Source: Urechidicola croceus (GTDB taxonomy: Bacteria > Bacteroidota > Bacteroidia > Flavobacteriales > Flavobacteriaceae). Taken from it: 64,000 bases of DNA. The DNA lies in the NCBI GenBank assembly GCA_905181865.1, contig CAJIZG010000003.1:186001-250000 (forward strand), read 5' to 3'. Of this stretch, positions 8,552 to 18,135 are shown in pieces. Every line of letters begins with the position of its first letter. The first letter of the stretch is position 1. Made by a program: the position numbers and the translations under genes. The notes below the pieces were generated by a model. That model was not told the origin of the DNA and did no database searches. It saw only the letters and a list, made by a program, of their open reading frames with translations.

Positions 8552-9458
8552 TCAAAAGTATTTAATTTCTATTGTTGGTGCTACAGCCATTGGGAAAACG
8601 GCTTTAAGTATAAAAGTTGCGCAACATTTTAATTGCCCGATTATCTCTTCGGATTCACGTCAATTTTATAAAGAAATGTCTATTGGGACTGCTGTTCCAA
8701 ATGCTATAGAATTAAATGCAGCAACGCACTATTTTATTCAAAACAGATCTATTTTTGACAATTATAATGTTGGTCAATTTGAAAAAGAAGCGCTTTCCAA
8801 ATTAGATACTCTTTTTAGTAAAAATGATGTTGTTGTCATGATAGGTGGTAGTGGATTATATGTTGATGCTGTATTAAAGGGATTGGATTTTTTTCCAGAA
8901 GTTTCTCCAGATATAAGAAACTCTCTAATCAATAGAATTAAAACAGAAGGACTAGAAAGTCTTCAAAATCAATTGAAACAATTAGATATAGATAGTTATA
9001 ATACCATTGAAATTGATAATCCTCACCGATTAATTAGAGCTCTAGAAATTTGTATTGGAACAGGCAACCCGTATTCTTTCTATAAAAACAAGCCTAAACA
9101 ACCACGTAACTTCGCTCCTATCAAAATAGGCATAACTGCTGACCGAGAAATTATGTATTCTAGAATTAATGAACGCGTAGATATCATGGTTGAAAGCGGC
9201 CTTTTAAAAGAAGCCCGTGAACTTCATAAGCACAAAGATTTAAACGCGTTACAAACTGTGGGATACCGTGAATTATTCTCCTATTTTGATGCAGCCGAAA
9301 CGTTAGCTTTCGCCATATCAGAAATTAAAAAGAATACGCGGAGGTTTGCTAAAAGACAGGGTACGTGGTTTCGAAAAGACACAGATATTAGATGGTTTGA
9401 TTTTAAGGAAAAGCCTAACATTATTATAGACTACATAACATCTAAAATTTCAATATAA
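8535..9458 (+). CDS. miaA: tRNA dimethylallyltransferase
   Basis: A 307-residue MiaA with the P-loop GATAIGKTALS, SSDSRQFYKEMSIGTA, IGGSGLYVDAVL and a C-terminal RRFAKRQGTWFRK, all family hallmarks. It transfers a dimethylallyl group from DMAPP to A37 of tRNAs that read UNN codons. The track start at 8535 (MTPM...) overlaps the channel gene by 17 bases; ATG at 8544 (MANQKYLIS) is equally plausible. It ends the four-gene run that starts at 5967. Confidence 0.95.
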   Translation: MTPMANQKYLISIVGATAIGKTALSIKVAQHFNCPIISSDSRQFYKEMSIGTAVPNAIELNAATHYFIQNRSIFDNYNVGQFEKEALSKLDTLFSKNDVVVMIGGSGLYVDAVLKGLDFFPEVSPDIRNSLINRIKTEGLESLQNQLKQLDIDSYNTIEIDNPHRLIRALEICIGTGNPYSFYKNKPKQPRNFAPIKIGITADREIMYSRINERVDIMVESGLLKEARELHKHKDLNALQTVGYRELFSYFDAAETLAFAISEIKKNTRRFAKRQGTWFRKDTDIRWFDFKEKPNIIIDYITSKISI

Positions 9459-9472
9459 AATTATTTTAAAAC

Positions 9473-9508
9473 AAAACGCCTTAACTTATCATAAAAGTTA
9501 GGACGTTT
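9473..9508. terminator. Probable bidirectional terminator between miaA and guaB
   Basis: Imperfect 13- to 14-base inverted repeat AAACGCCTTAACT/AGTTAGGACGTTT with one mismatch and one wobble, nine-base loop and A/T-rich flanks, in the 72-bp gap between convergent genes. Confidence 0.55.
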
Positions 9509-9530
9509 AATATCTTGCATAATTACTACG

Positions 9531-11036
<1,506 letters not shown>

Positions 11037-11307
11037 GAGTTTTTTATTGGATTATGAGTTATAATTAAACTGTGATTTTTAAAAACAAAGAATTAATAAC
11101 AAAAACGTTAATATTAAACCATTTACATAACTCAATGTCATATCAATGTAAAACAGGATTACTCAATAAAAATAAAAAGCGTTAACTACATCGTCTTTTC
11201 TATCTACTCAAAATAAATAGAACTATATTGGTAGGAATTAACTGTAGTCGTTTGTTTTATAAGAGATGGCCGCAATCAATAAAGTAATAAAACTAAAAAA
11301 TAATTTT

Positions 11308-12645
11308 ATGCATAAATTTTTCTTAACAGTACTCATCTTATTTTTCTTTTGTTCTTGTAATACTGACGATGCCCATTCAATTCCCGAGATTGAAGATGAC
11401 CTAACACTATTAATGGAGGAAGATGAAAAATTGATAAATGAAAAGCCTAACATTCTATTAATTATTGCAGACGATATGGGGGTGGATGTAACACCAGGAT
11501 ATGACAATGGCCATTTAAAACCAAGCATGCCAACACTAGAAAGTATGATAAATTCTGGAATTACATTTAATAATGTTTGGTCCAATCCAACATGTACACC
11601 AACAAGGGCAACTTTATTAACGGGCAAATATGGATTTAGAACAAACGTAACCAAAGTAGATGACGTGCTTTCTGCTTCAGAAACTTCAATTCAATCTTAT
11701 CTAAACTCAAGCAGTGCTTCTGAATATACCAGCGCAGTTATAGGGAAATGGCATCTATCAAAAAATGTTAGCCACCCCAATACTATGGGGATTGATTATT
11801 ATGCTGGTGTTCTAGGTGGTGGTGTTCAATCTTATTGGAACTGGCCATTAGTTGAGAATGGAATGGCTGCAACTTCAAACGAATACTCGACGACCAAGTT
11901 TACTGATTTAGCCATAGATTGGGTTTCTAATCAATCCAAACCATGGTTCTTGTGGCTAGCTTACAATGCTCCGCACACTCCATTCCATGTACCTCCAAGC
12001 AGTTTGCATGCTCAAGGAAACTTACCCGAAGATGACGCTAGTATTGATGCAAACCCTCTACCCTATTATTTGGCTATGATTGAGGCCATGGATAGTGAAA
12101 TGGGTAGACTTATAAATTCGATGAGTCAAGAAGAAAAGGACAATACTATAATTATTTTTATAGGAGATAATGGCACCCCAGGCCAAGTAACTCAAGGTGC
12201 TCCAAAAACAAGAGCTAAAGGAAGTATTTATCAAGGTGGCGTAAATGTACCCATGGTTATAAGCGGAAAAAATGTAACGCGGTCAAATACTTCAGAAAAT
12301 GCGCTAATCAATACAACCGATTTATTTGCAACCATAGTAAATATTGCTGAAATTAGTTTAGCTCAAATAAATGATAGTAAGAGTTTTTATGAATTACTAT
12401 CAGACAGTTCTTCTGAAAAAAGAACGTATACATATGCCGAAAATAGGCAAGACTCTGGAGATTCTGATGTAACTATCAGAAATACCACCCATAAATACTT
12501 GCTGTTTGATGATGGCTCAGAAAAATTCTATGAACTAAATACCGGAGAATTAGAAGATACAGATTTATTATTAAGTTCTTTAAGTTCTGAAAACGAAGCC
12601 ATAAAAACAAAATTAATTAATAAAATGGCCGAATTAAAACAATAA
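11308..12645 (+). CDS. Lipoprotein sulfatase (formylglycine-dependent)
   Basis: The track ORF starts at 11266, but ATG at 11308 gives a clean lipoprotein signal (MHKFFLTVLILFFFCSCN), so I place the start there, for 445 residues. The metal-site opening NILLIIADDMGVD is followed by CTPTRATLLTGKYGFRTN, a C-x-P-x-R sulfatase signature whose Cys is converted to formylglycine. GKWHLS, APHTPFHVP and IIFIGDNGTPGQ are further family motifs. It hydrolyses a sulfate ester, probably of an algal polysaccharide, in the periplasm or at the outer membrane. No carbohydrate-utilisation genes or maturase are adjacent, so it is an orphan. Confidence 0.9.
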   Translation: MHKFFLTVLILFFFCSCNTDDAHSIPEIEDDLTLLMEEDEKLINEKPNILLIIADDMGVDVTPGYDNGHLKPSMPTLESMINSGITFNNVWSNPTCTPTRATLLTGKYGFRTNVTKVDDVLSASETSIQSYLNSSSASEYTSAVIGKWHLSKNVSHPNTMGIDYYAGVLGGGVQSYWNWPLVENGMAATSNEYSTTKFTDLAIDWVSNQSKPWFLWLAYNAPHTPFHVPPSSLHAQGNLPEDDASIDANPLPYYLAMIEAMDSEMGRLINSMSQEEKDNTIIIFIGDNGTPGQVTQGAPKTRAKGSIYQGGVNVPMVISGKNVTRSNTSENALINTTDLFATIVNIAEISLAQINDSKSFYELLSDSSSEKRTYTYAENRQDSGDSDVTIRNTTHKYLLFDDGSEKFYELNTGELEDTDLLLSSLSSENEAIKTKLINKMAELKQ

Positions 12646-12655
12646 CTTATTGTTT
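12637..12655. repeat. Perfect palindrome spanning two convergent stop codons
   Basis: AAACAATAA-C-TTATTGTTT: nine-base arms around one base. Each arm encodes Lys-Gln-stop for one of the two convergent genes, which end one base apart. It could contribute to transcription termination in both directions. Confidence 0.6.
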
Positions 12656-13012
12656 CTTAAAAAGCTGCGGAAAAATAAGTATACTTCCCAATAGAAAAGA
12701 TAAAGTCATCAACATTCCTGAAACCATGACAACGTACTTAAACCAAGTCACTCCCAACCACATCAAATAAATTCCTCCTAAAGTTAATAGAATTGATACA
12801 AATGGCTCAATCATTAAAAACCGTTTAACCTTTCTATTGACGCTAGTTGTTGCCAATAATCCTGAAAGTAAAAAGAATATAATTGATAAAGAAAGTATAT
12901 GATTGTGAACCAATGTTAAAATTTCACGCCTTGACTCCTTAAATTTCATAACCTTGGCATCTTCATCAAATTCATTCCCCAAATATTGCATTTCAATTCC
13001 ATCAGAATCCAT
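12647..13012 (-). CDS. Small membrane protein of unknown function
   Basis: A 121-residue product from the ATG at 13012, with three or four hydrophobic segments (around LSLSIIFFLLSGLLATTS, EPFVSILLTLGGIYLMWLG and VSGMLMTLSFLLGSILIF). In-frame codons continue upstream of the ATG to a stop at 13106-13108 and encode a clear additional transmembrane segment (KILIALFLVVLSVGHYSGLLF), but without ATG, GTG or TTG. The true start is therefore probably ATT or ATA near 13099-13105, giving about 150 residues, or an original ATG has mutated. I do not recognise a family. It converges tail-to-tail with the sulfatase. Confidence 0.65.
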   Translation of the reverse strand: MDSDGIEMQYLGNEFDEDAKVMKFKESRREILTLVHNHILSLSIIFFLLSGLLATTSVNRKVKRFLMIEPFVSILLTLGGIYLMWLGVTWFKYVVMVSGMLMTLSFLLGSILIFPQLFKKQ

Positions 13013-13131
13013 TTCTGTTGTATCATTTACAAATAGTAGACCTGAATAATGTCCAACACTTAATACGACTAAAAATAAAGCAATTAATATTTTTCTTATT
13101 AAAATCTACTTGCAATCTCACAAAACTATAA

Positions 13132-13160
13132 ACAAAAAAAACCTCCCATTTCTGGGAGGT
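13132..13160 (-). terminator. Intrinsic terminator after rpsA
   Basis: Stem ACCTCCCA/TGGGAGGT with a four-base loop; on the minus strand it is followed by a T-rich run. It lies 40 bp beyond the rpsA stop. Confidence 0.85.
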
Positions 13161-13200
13161 TCAATTTTAAAAACTGTGTTCTAATTATTGGAAGCAATGA

Positions 13201-15516
13201 TTAAACTTTACCGTCCATTTTATCTTTCAACGCTTGTAACGCATCATTAGCATCACCTATTGTTGGTTTTTCAACATCTTGAGATTTCTTAGCTGCAGCG
13301 CTAATATTTCTCTTTTCTTCCGCTCTAAATATAGCAGAGTGAGAAATTACAATTCTTCTATACTCTTTGTTAAATTCTAATATTTTGAAATCAACAACTT
13401 CACCATTTACAATCTTAGCGCCGTCTTCTTTAGACATATGACGTCCAGGAACAAATGCATCTACTCCGTCTTCTAAAACTACGATAGCTCCTTTGTCAGT
13501 AACTTCTTTTACTGTACCAGAATGAACAGAATCAATTGTATATTTAACTTCATGTTTGTCCCATGGATTATCCTGCGTTTGCTTGTGTCCTAAATTCAAC
13601 TTACGACCCTCAACATCCAATTCTAATACTTGAACAGCAAGTTTATCACCTATTGCTGTAAAATCAGATGGGTGCTTCACTTTCTTAGTCCATGATAAGT
13701 CAGAAATATAAACTAACCCATCAATTCCTTCTTCTAATTCAACAAATACACCAAAGTTTGTATAATTCCTTACAATACCCTCATGTGTAGATCCTACAGG
13801 ATATTTCTTAGTAATATCTGTCCATGGATCTGGATGTAATTGTTTGATACCTAATGACATTTTACGATCATCTCTATCTAATGTTAAGATAACAGCATCT
13901 ATCTCATCACCAACTTTTACGAAATCCTGAGCAGAACGTAAGTGAGTCGACCAAGACATTTCAGAAACGTGTACCAATCCTTCTACTCCTGTAGAAACTT
14001 CAATGAACGCGCCATAATCTGCAATTACAACTACTTTTCCTTTTACTTGATCTCCAACTTTAAGATCTGCATTTAAAGCATCCCAAGGGTGCGCGCTTAA
14101 TTGCTTTAATCCTAATTGAATTCTTGTTTTTTGATCATCAAAATCAAGAATTACAACATTCAGTTTTTGATCTAATTCTAAAATTTCACTTGGATGATTA
14201 ATTCTACTCCAAGATAAATCTGTAATATGAACTAATCCATCAACACCACCTAAATCAACAAAGACACCGTAAGAAGTAATGTTTTTAACAACACCTTCTA
14301 ATACTTGACCTTTTTCTAATTTACCGATGATTTCTTTTTTCTGTAATTCGATATCAGCTTCAATCAATGCTTTATGCGAAACTACAACATTTTTAAATTC
14401 GTGATTGATTTTCACAACTTTGAATTCCATTGTTTTCTCTACGTACTGATCGTAATCTCTAATAGGCTTCACATCAATTTGAGAACCTGGTAAGAATGCT
14501 TCAATTCCAAATACGTCAACGATCATACCTCCACGAGTTCTACATTTTACAAATCCATTAACTACTTCACCAGATTCATGCGCAGCATTTACGCGATCCC
14601 ATGCCTTAATTACACGTGCTTTTTTATGAGACAATACTAATTGACCTGTAATATCTTCTCTTTTATCAACCAATACCTCAACAACATCACCTACTGCTAA
14701 GCTTGGGTTGTAACGGAATTCATTTAAGGAAATAACTCCTTCAGATTTAGAGTTAATATCTATAATTACTTCACGCTCATTTTTTCTAACAACCGTTCCT
14801 TCAATTACTTCTCTTTCTGTTACGAAACCTACAGTACCTTCTAAAGCTGCTTCAAAGGCTTTTAATTTATCCTCTTCAACTTCTTCAATACCTTGCTCGT
14901 ATTTATGCCAATTGAAATTTTCTAAAAACTCTTCTGGCGTTGCAGCAGTATTTTCTTCTTCTTCAACTAATTCTAATTTTTCCTCTACCTCTTCATCTGC
15001 TACTTCTGCAACAGGCTCATCAATTACTTCTGCAACTGATTCTTCTAATGCTTCAGGAACAGATTCTTCAGCCACTACCGTTTCTTTTGCAGCAACTGCT
15101 TCCTCAACAACTACTGCTTCTTTTTTTGTTTCTTCTGACACTTCTTTTTGTTTTGATTTTACTTCTTTTGATTCTTCTGTCGTATAGAAAGCTTGAGCAC
15201 CTAAATCTTCTACCAAGACAGTATAAAATATGGCTCTGTACTTATTTCTATTCGATTTACCGATTTTCTCAATCGCAGAAACAATAGCAGCATCTAATGC
15301 ATCACTATCTTCTAAGCCTAACTTTTTAATTAAAAAGTTTTTCTTAATTGCTTCTAATTCTTTTTTGTCTGAACTGGATACTTTTTCGGAGTCCGCTTTG
15401 TAGATTAAAGGTCCTAAACCTTTTGTTACGGCTGCTAATAAATCAGCGTTTAATCCCAATCCTAATTTTTCAACCTCGCTAGTATAAAGGTCAATCTTTT
15501 CTTGTAATTTTGACAT
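13201..15516 (-). CDS. rpsA: 30S ribosomal protein S1 with an N-terminal DUF2853-like domain
   Basis: A 771-residue S1, well over the roughly 600 residues I recall for flavobacterial S1. Residues 1 to about 113 are not S1 but match DUF2853: LLAAVTKGLGPLIYKADSE, KKNFLIKKLGLEDSDALDAA and SNRNKYRAIFYTVLV. Residues about 114-193 form an acidic, Glu/Val/Ala-rich linker. The conserved S1 start (FLENFNWHKYEQGI) comes at about 198, then six S1 RNA-binding repeats, including KCRTRGGMIVDVFGIEAFLP and repeated GVFVDLGGVDGLVHITDLSW-type units. No internal Met lies between residue 1 and the second S1 repeat, so the fusion is one continuous frame. S1 docks mRNA on the 30S subunit; the added domain has no known role. 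Confidence 0.95.
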   Translation of the reverse strand: MSKLQEKIDLYTSEVEKLGLGLNADLLAAVTKGLGPLIYKADSEKVSSSDKKELEAIKKNFLIKKLGLEDSDALDAAIVSAIEKIGKSNRNKYRAIFYTVLVEDLGAQAFYTTEESKEVKSKQKEVSEETKKEAVVVEEAVAAKETVVAEESVPEALEESVAEVIDEPVAEVADEEVEEKLELVEEEENTAATPEEFLENFNWHKYEQGIEEVEEDKLKAFEAALEGTVGFVTEREVIEGTVVRKNEREVIIDINSKSEGVISLNEFRYNPSLAVGDVVEVLVDKREDITGQLVLSHKKARVIKAWDRVNAAHESGEVVNGFVKCRTRGGMIVDVFGIEAFLPGSQIDVKPIRDYDQYVEKTMEFKVVKINHEFKNVVVSHKALIEADIELQKKEIIGKLEKGQVLEGVVKNITSYGVFVDLGGVDGLVHITDLSWSRINHPSEILELDQKLNVVILDFDDQKTRIQLGLKQLSAHPWDALNADLKVGDQVKGKVVVIADYGAFIEVSTGVEGLVHVSEMSWSTHLRSAQDFVKVGDEIDAVILTLDRDDRKMSLGIKQLHPDPWTDITKKYPVGSTHEGIVRNYTNFGVFVELEEGIDGLVYISDLSWTKKVKHPSDFTAIGDKLAVQVLELDVEGRKLNLGHKQTQDNPWDKHEVKYTIDSVHSGTVKEVTDKGAIVVLEDGVDAFVPGRHMSKEDGAKIVNGEVVDFKILEFNKEYRRIVISHSAIFRAEEKRNISAAAKKSQDVEKPTIGDANDALQALKDKMDGKV

Positions 15517-15636
15517 AGTGCCTAAATTTAAATTGTATCTTACTTAAAACCAGGTTTTTAAACGAAATTCTCTATAAGAGAAATTAATATAATTTAGATG
15601 CTCAACCCTCTTCAAAACCTGTACTCGTAAAAAGGA
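15517..15636 (-). promoter_or_regulatory. Candidate structured 5' leader of rpsA
   Basis: Between the -7 box and the rpsA ATG lie about 120 bases. On the minus strand CAGGTTTT (15614-15621) can pair with AAAACCTG (15551-15558), enclosing a small TCTCT/AGAGA hairpin. AAAACCTG is itself part of the palindrome AAAACCTGGTTTT, so alternative pairings are possible. S1 is autoregulated in other bacteria; autoregulation here is inference. Confidence 0.35.
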
Positions 15637-15639
15637 GTG

Positions 15640-15647
15640 CAAATTTA
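15640..15647 (-). promoter_or_regulatory. Bacteroidota -7 box for rpsA
   Basis: TAAATTTG on the minus strand, exact TAnnTTTG, preceded by TTTG/TTG-containing sequence (TTTGTTGAC) about 14 bases upstream, shorter than the usual spacing. Confidence 0.5.
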
Positions 15648-15736
15648 CAAATAGTTGTCAACAAAAGCAACTAATATTTATCTAATTATTTCTAGCCTAT
15701 TAAGCGAGAATTAGACGCCTGTTTTTAAATCTCAAA

Positions 15737-16492
15737 TCAATCAATCCAATGCTTAAAATCTCTGACTTTTTCTCTACTCACAATTATTTCTTGTTCACTA
15801 TAATTATTCAAAATCACCCTTAAACGGCTATTGGTATATGAAATAATATCTTTGATCGCGTTTATATGTACATAAAACTTTCGACTGACTCTAAAGAATT
15901 TGGTAGGATCTAATTTGTCTTCTAATTTTTCTAATGTTAGATCTATTAAATAAGCGCGTTTCGAATTGGTATATAGGTAAGAACCTTTATTCTCACTATA
16001 CAAACATTCTATTTCATCTGTGAAAATAATTTTGAGATGTTGCCCTATTTTAATCGTAAATCGTTCTTTATAACGTTTATCGAAAGGATTTGCCAATAAT
16101 TTTTTGATTTGTTCTAAATCGACTTGAATACCCTGTTTTTCTGGTTTATTGATGCTAAATTTCGCAATGGCATTTTCTAGTTCTTCGTCATCAATTGGCT
16201 TTAACAAATAGTCAATACTGTTTAATTTAAACGCCTTTAGTGCATACTCATCATAAGCAGTCGTGAAAATAATTGGACTCTCCACGTTGACTTGCTCAAA
16301 TATTTCAAATGACAATCCGTCCGATAATTGAATATCTAATAAGATTAAATCTGGGTGCTCATTAGTCTTAAACCAATGTACAGATTCTTTTACTGAATGT
16401 AACATGGCAAGCGCCTCAATATTAATTTCTGTAAGCATTCTTTTCAATCTTCTCGCTGAAGGCTTTTCATCTTCAATAATAATTACGTTCAT
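15737..16492 (-). CDS. LytTR-type response regulator
   Basis: A 251-residue regulator. Residues 1 to about 120 are a receiver domain (NVIIIEDEKPSARRL with acidic pocket, LILLDIQLSDG with the phospho-Asp, FTTAYDEYALKAF). About 150-251 is a LytTR DNA-binding domain (RFTIKIGQHLKIIFTDEI, then FFRVSRKFYVHINAI). It is the last gene of a kinase-2TM-regulator operon, starting 6 bp after the 2TM gene. Partner kinase: the 16819-18135 product. Targets unknown. Confidence 0.92.
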   Translation of the reverse strand: MNVIIIEDEKPSARRLKRMLTEINIEALAMLHSVKESVHWFKTNEHPDLILLDIQLSDGLSFEIFEQVNVESPIIFTTAYDEYALKAFKLNSIDYLLKPIDDEELENAIAKFSINKPEKQGIQVDLEQIKKLLANPFDKRYKERFTIKIGQHLKIIFTDEIECLYSENKGSYLYTNSKRAYLIDLTLEKLEDKLDPTKFFRVSRKFYVHINAIKDIISYTNSRLRVILNNYSEQEIIVSREKVRDFKHWID

Positions 16493-16498
16493 AAGCGA

Positions 16499-16807
16499 TT
16501 AATAATCAAATGTGTCTTTGTCCATATACTCTTTAACCTTTCTATCTTCCCATTCTTTGGTAAAAGCAATATTTCTTCCAAAAACGCCTAAACAATGAAA
16601 GAACAAACCAATTCCCCAAAAGAATGCTGTAAAAAAGTGACCGTATTGAAAGAAACTTTCAGCGGCATCTAAGTTGATAAAAATGGACCACCATATAAAT
16701 ATATTTACTGCTAAATACCAAAATAAATGCCAATAAAAACCTTTGATTCTTTTTATTTTCTTTTGTGCTCTTAAATATTTTTGTTCTTCTATATATTTGT
16801 TTTCCAT
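16499..16807 (-). CDS. 2TM domain protein
   Basis: A 102-residue protein with an amphipathic N-terminus (RAQKKIKRIKGFYWHLFWY), two transmembrane helices separated by a short loop, and a C-terminus rich in Lys, Glu and Asp (EWEDRKVKEYMDKDTF). This is the 2TM domain found in Bacteroidota near LytS/LytTR genes. It lies 11 bp after the kinase gene, whose own C-terminus is a paralogous copy. Probably an inner-membrane accessory to the kinase; its mechanism is unknown. Confidence 0.85.
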   Translation of the reverse strand: MENKYIEEQKYLRAQKKIKRIKGFYWHLFWYLAVNIFIWWSIFINLDAAESFFQYGHFFTAFFWGIGLFFHCLGVFGRNIAFTKEWEDRKVKEYMDKDTFDY

Positions 16808-16818
16808 TTTCTTGTTTT

Positions 16819-18135
16819 TTAAAAATTATCTTTATTCATTAATTGACGTATTTTTCTTTCTTCCCAATTGGCACCATACCCAAATACCGTAAAGGCTTGA
16901 ATAACGATCCCTAACCCCCAACCGAACAAGGGGTACCAAAACCAGTGGTGACCAGACGAAGTTTTAAGGTTTATATATATTAAAAAAGGGATTACAACAC
17001 AATACGCTATTGCACTTCCATAAAATCCTTTTAAATCATCTACTTGCTTTTTTGCTCTAATGTATTTGTTACTATCGGTTATATAGGCTGTTTTCATTAT
17101 TTTAATTTTTTGAGTTAATAAAGGTAGTTTTACCTTAAAAATCGTACTGTCCTTTGTTATTTCAACCTTTACTTTTGAAACCAAAGCATACCGCTGAATA
17201 ATATTTTTTAGCCCAACTTTTGTACTTTTCTCAAGTGAATTCTTGGGATTTAAGTTATTCTGAATTACCAATAAGCCGTTCTCTTCATAAATTTCTATAC
17301 GCAATGGGTTTTCTGAAGTAATTATATTGTGTTTTACGGCATTCTCTAGTAATAATTGTAAAGCCAACGGCACTATTTTAAGCGCTGGATCCGAAACTGT
17401 TTCTGGAATACTGAAGGTAATACCGTCTTCAAATCTCATTTTTAAAAGTTCCATATAAGTCTTGGCAAACTTTAATTCATCTTCTAACGATATCAAATCT
17501 TTGTCTTTTTGCTCCAGCACATAGCGATAAACTTTAGACAATTTAGTCGTAAATTTCCCTGCCGACTTTGGGTTTTCTTCTATCAAGGAAGTCAGCACAT
17601 TTAAACTATTAAATAAAAAATGTGGATCTAATTGATTCTTTAAAGATTCAAACTTGGCAGATTCTGTTTTTGCGACTAACTGTGATTCTGTTACTTTATT
17701 TTTTTGATACTTGTTATAAAAGTATATAAATTGAAAAATGGCTAATATTGTTAAGGTTATCCAAAGTCCAAACTGATAATTCCAAACGGTTTCTGTTGCA
17801 ATAATCTGCTCTATCGATCTTTTTTCATAGACAACAGCTGTTAAGAGCCTTAAAACAAACAAACCGGTCACGGTTATTACAATCGAACCAAGGACTCCTG
17901 CTGAAATTCTTTTTAATCGATCTCCAATTTTCCAATCTCTTTTTTCAAGATATTTGAAGTAAATCAAATTTGAAAAACCCAAAACAAAAGAATATAATTG
18001 ATCAAATGAAAACCGTATCAGTAATTCTTGTGTACTTTCAAACTGAAACCCCTTATCTGAAAAAGCTAATTCTATTATAAAAATAACACATCCAATACTA
18101 AAAGTGATGGCTATATTTTTTCTTAGATTATTCAT
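16819..18135 (-). CDS. LytS-type histidine kinase fused to a C-terminal 2TM domain
   Basis: A 438-residue protein. The first roughly 150 residues hold four hydrophobic helices; the His_kinase segment LKNQLDPHFLFNSLNVLTSL carries the phosphoacceptor His, and an ATPase domain follows (VPLALQLLLENAVKHN). The kinase part ends near residue 346, where Met 347 begins a full 2TM domain (YIRAKKQVDDLKGFYGSA). At the junction a run of six A occurs; one A fewer would end the kinase at TAA overlapping that ATG as TAATG. The fusion may therefore be recent, or result from slippage or an assembly error. It feeds the LytTR regulator at 15737. Confidence 0.85.
   Translation of the reverse strand: MNNLRKNIAITFSIGCVIFIIELAFSDKGFQFESTQELLIRFSFDQLYSFVLGFSNLIYFKYLEKRDWKIGDRLKRISAGVLGSIVITVTGLFVLRLLTAVVYEKRSIEQIIATETVWNYQFGLWITLTILAIFQFIYFYNKYQKNKVTESQLVAKTESAKFESLKNQLDPHFLFNSLNVLTSLIEENPKSAGKFTTKLSKVYRYVLEQKDKDLISLEDELKFAKTYMELLKMRFEDGITFSIPETVSDPALKIVPLALQLLLENAVKHNIITSENPLRIEIYEENGLLVIQNNLNPKNSLEKSTKVGLKNIIQRYALVSKVKVEITKDSTIFKVKLPLLTQKIKIMKTAYITDSNKYIRAKKQVDDLKGFYGSAIAYCVVIPFLIYINLKTSSGHHWFWYPLFGWGLGIVIQAFTVFGYGANWEERKIRQLMNKDNF

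Noticed and set aside
11238-11654. 138-residue minus-strand ORF over the sulfatase start
   Set aside because: Antisense of the sulfatase signature region; Ser/Ile-rich composition.
14912-15287. Two plus-strand ORFs (91 and 115 residues) inside rpsA
   Set aside because: Ser-rich and Leu/Gln-rich low-complexity translations are the antisense of the Glu-rich S1 linker; no signal of their own.
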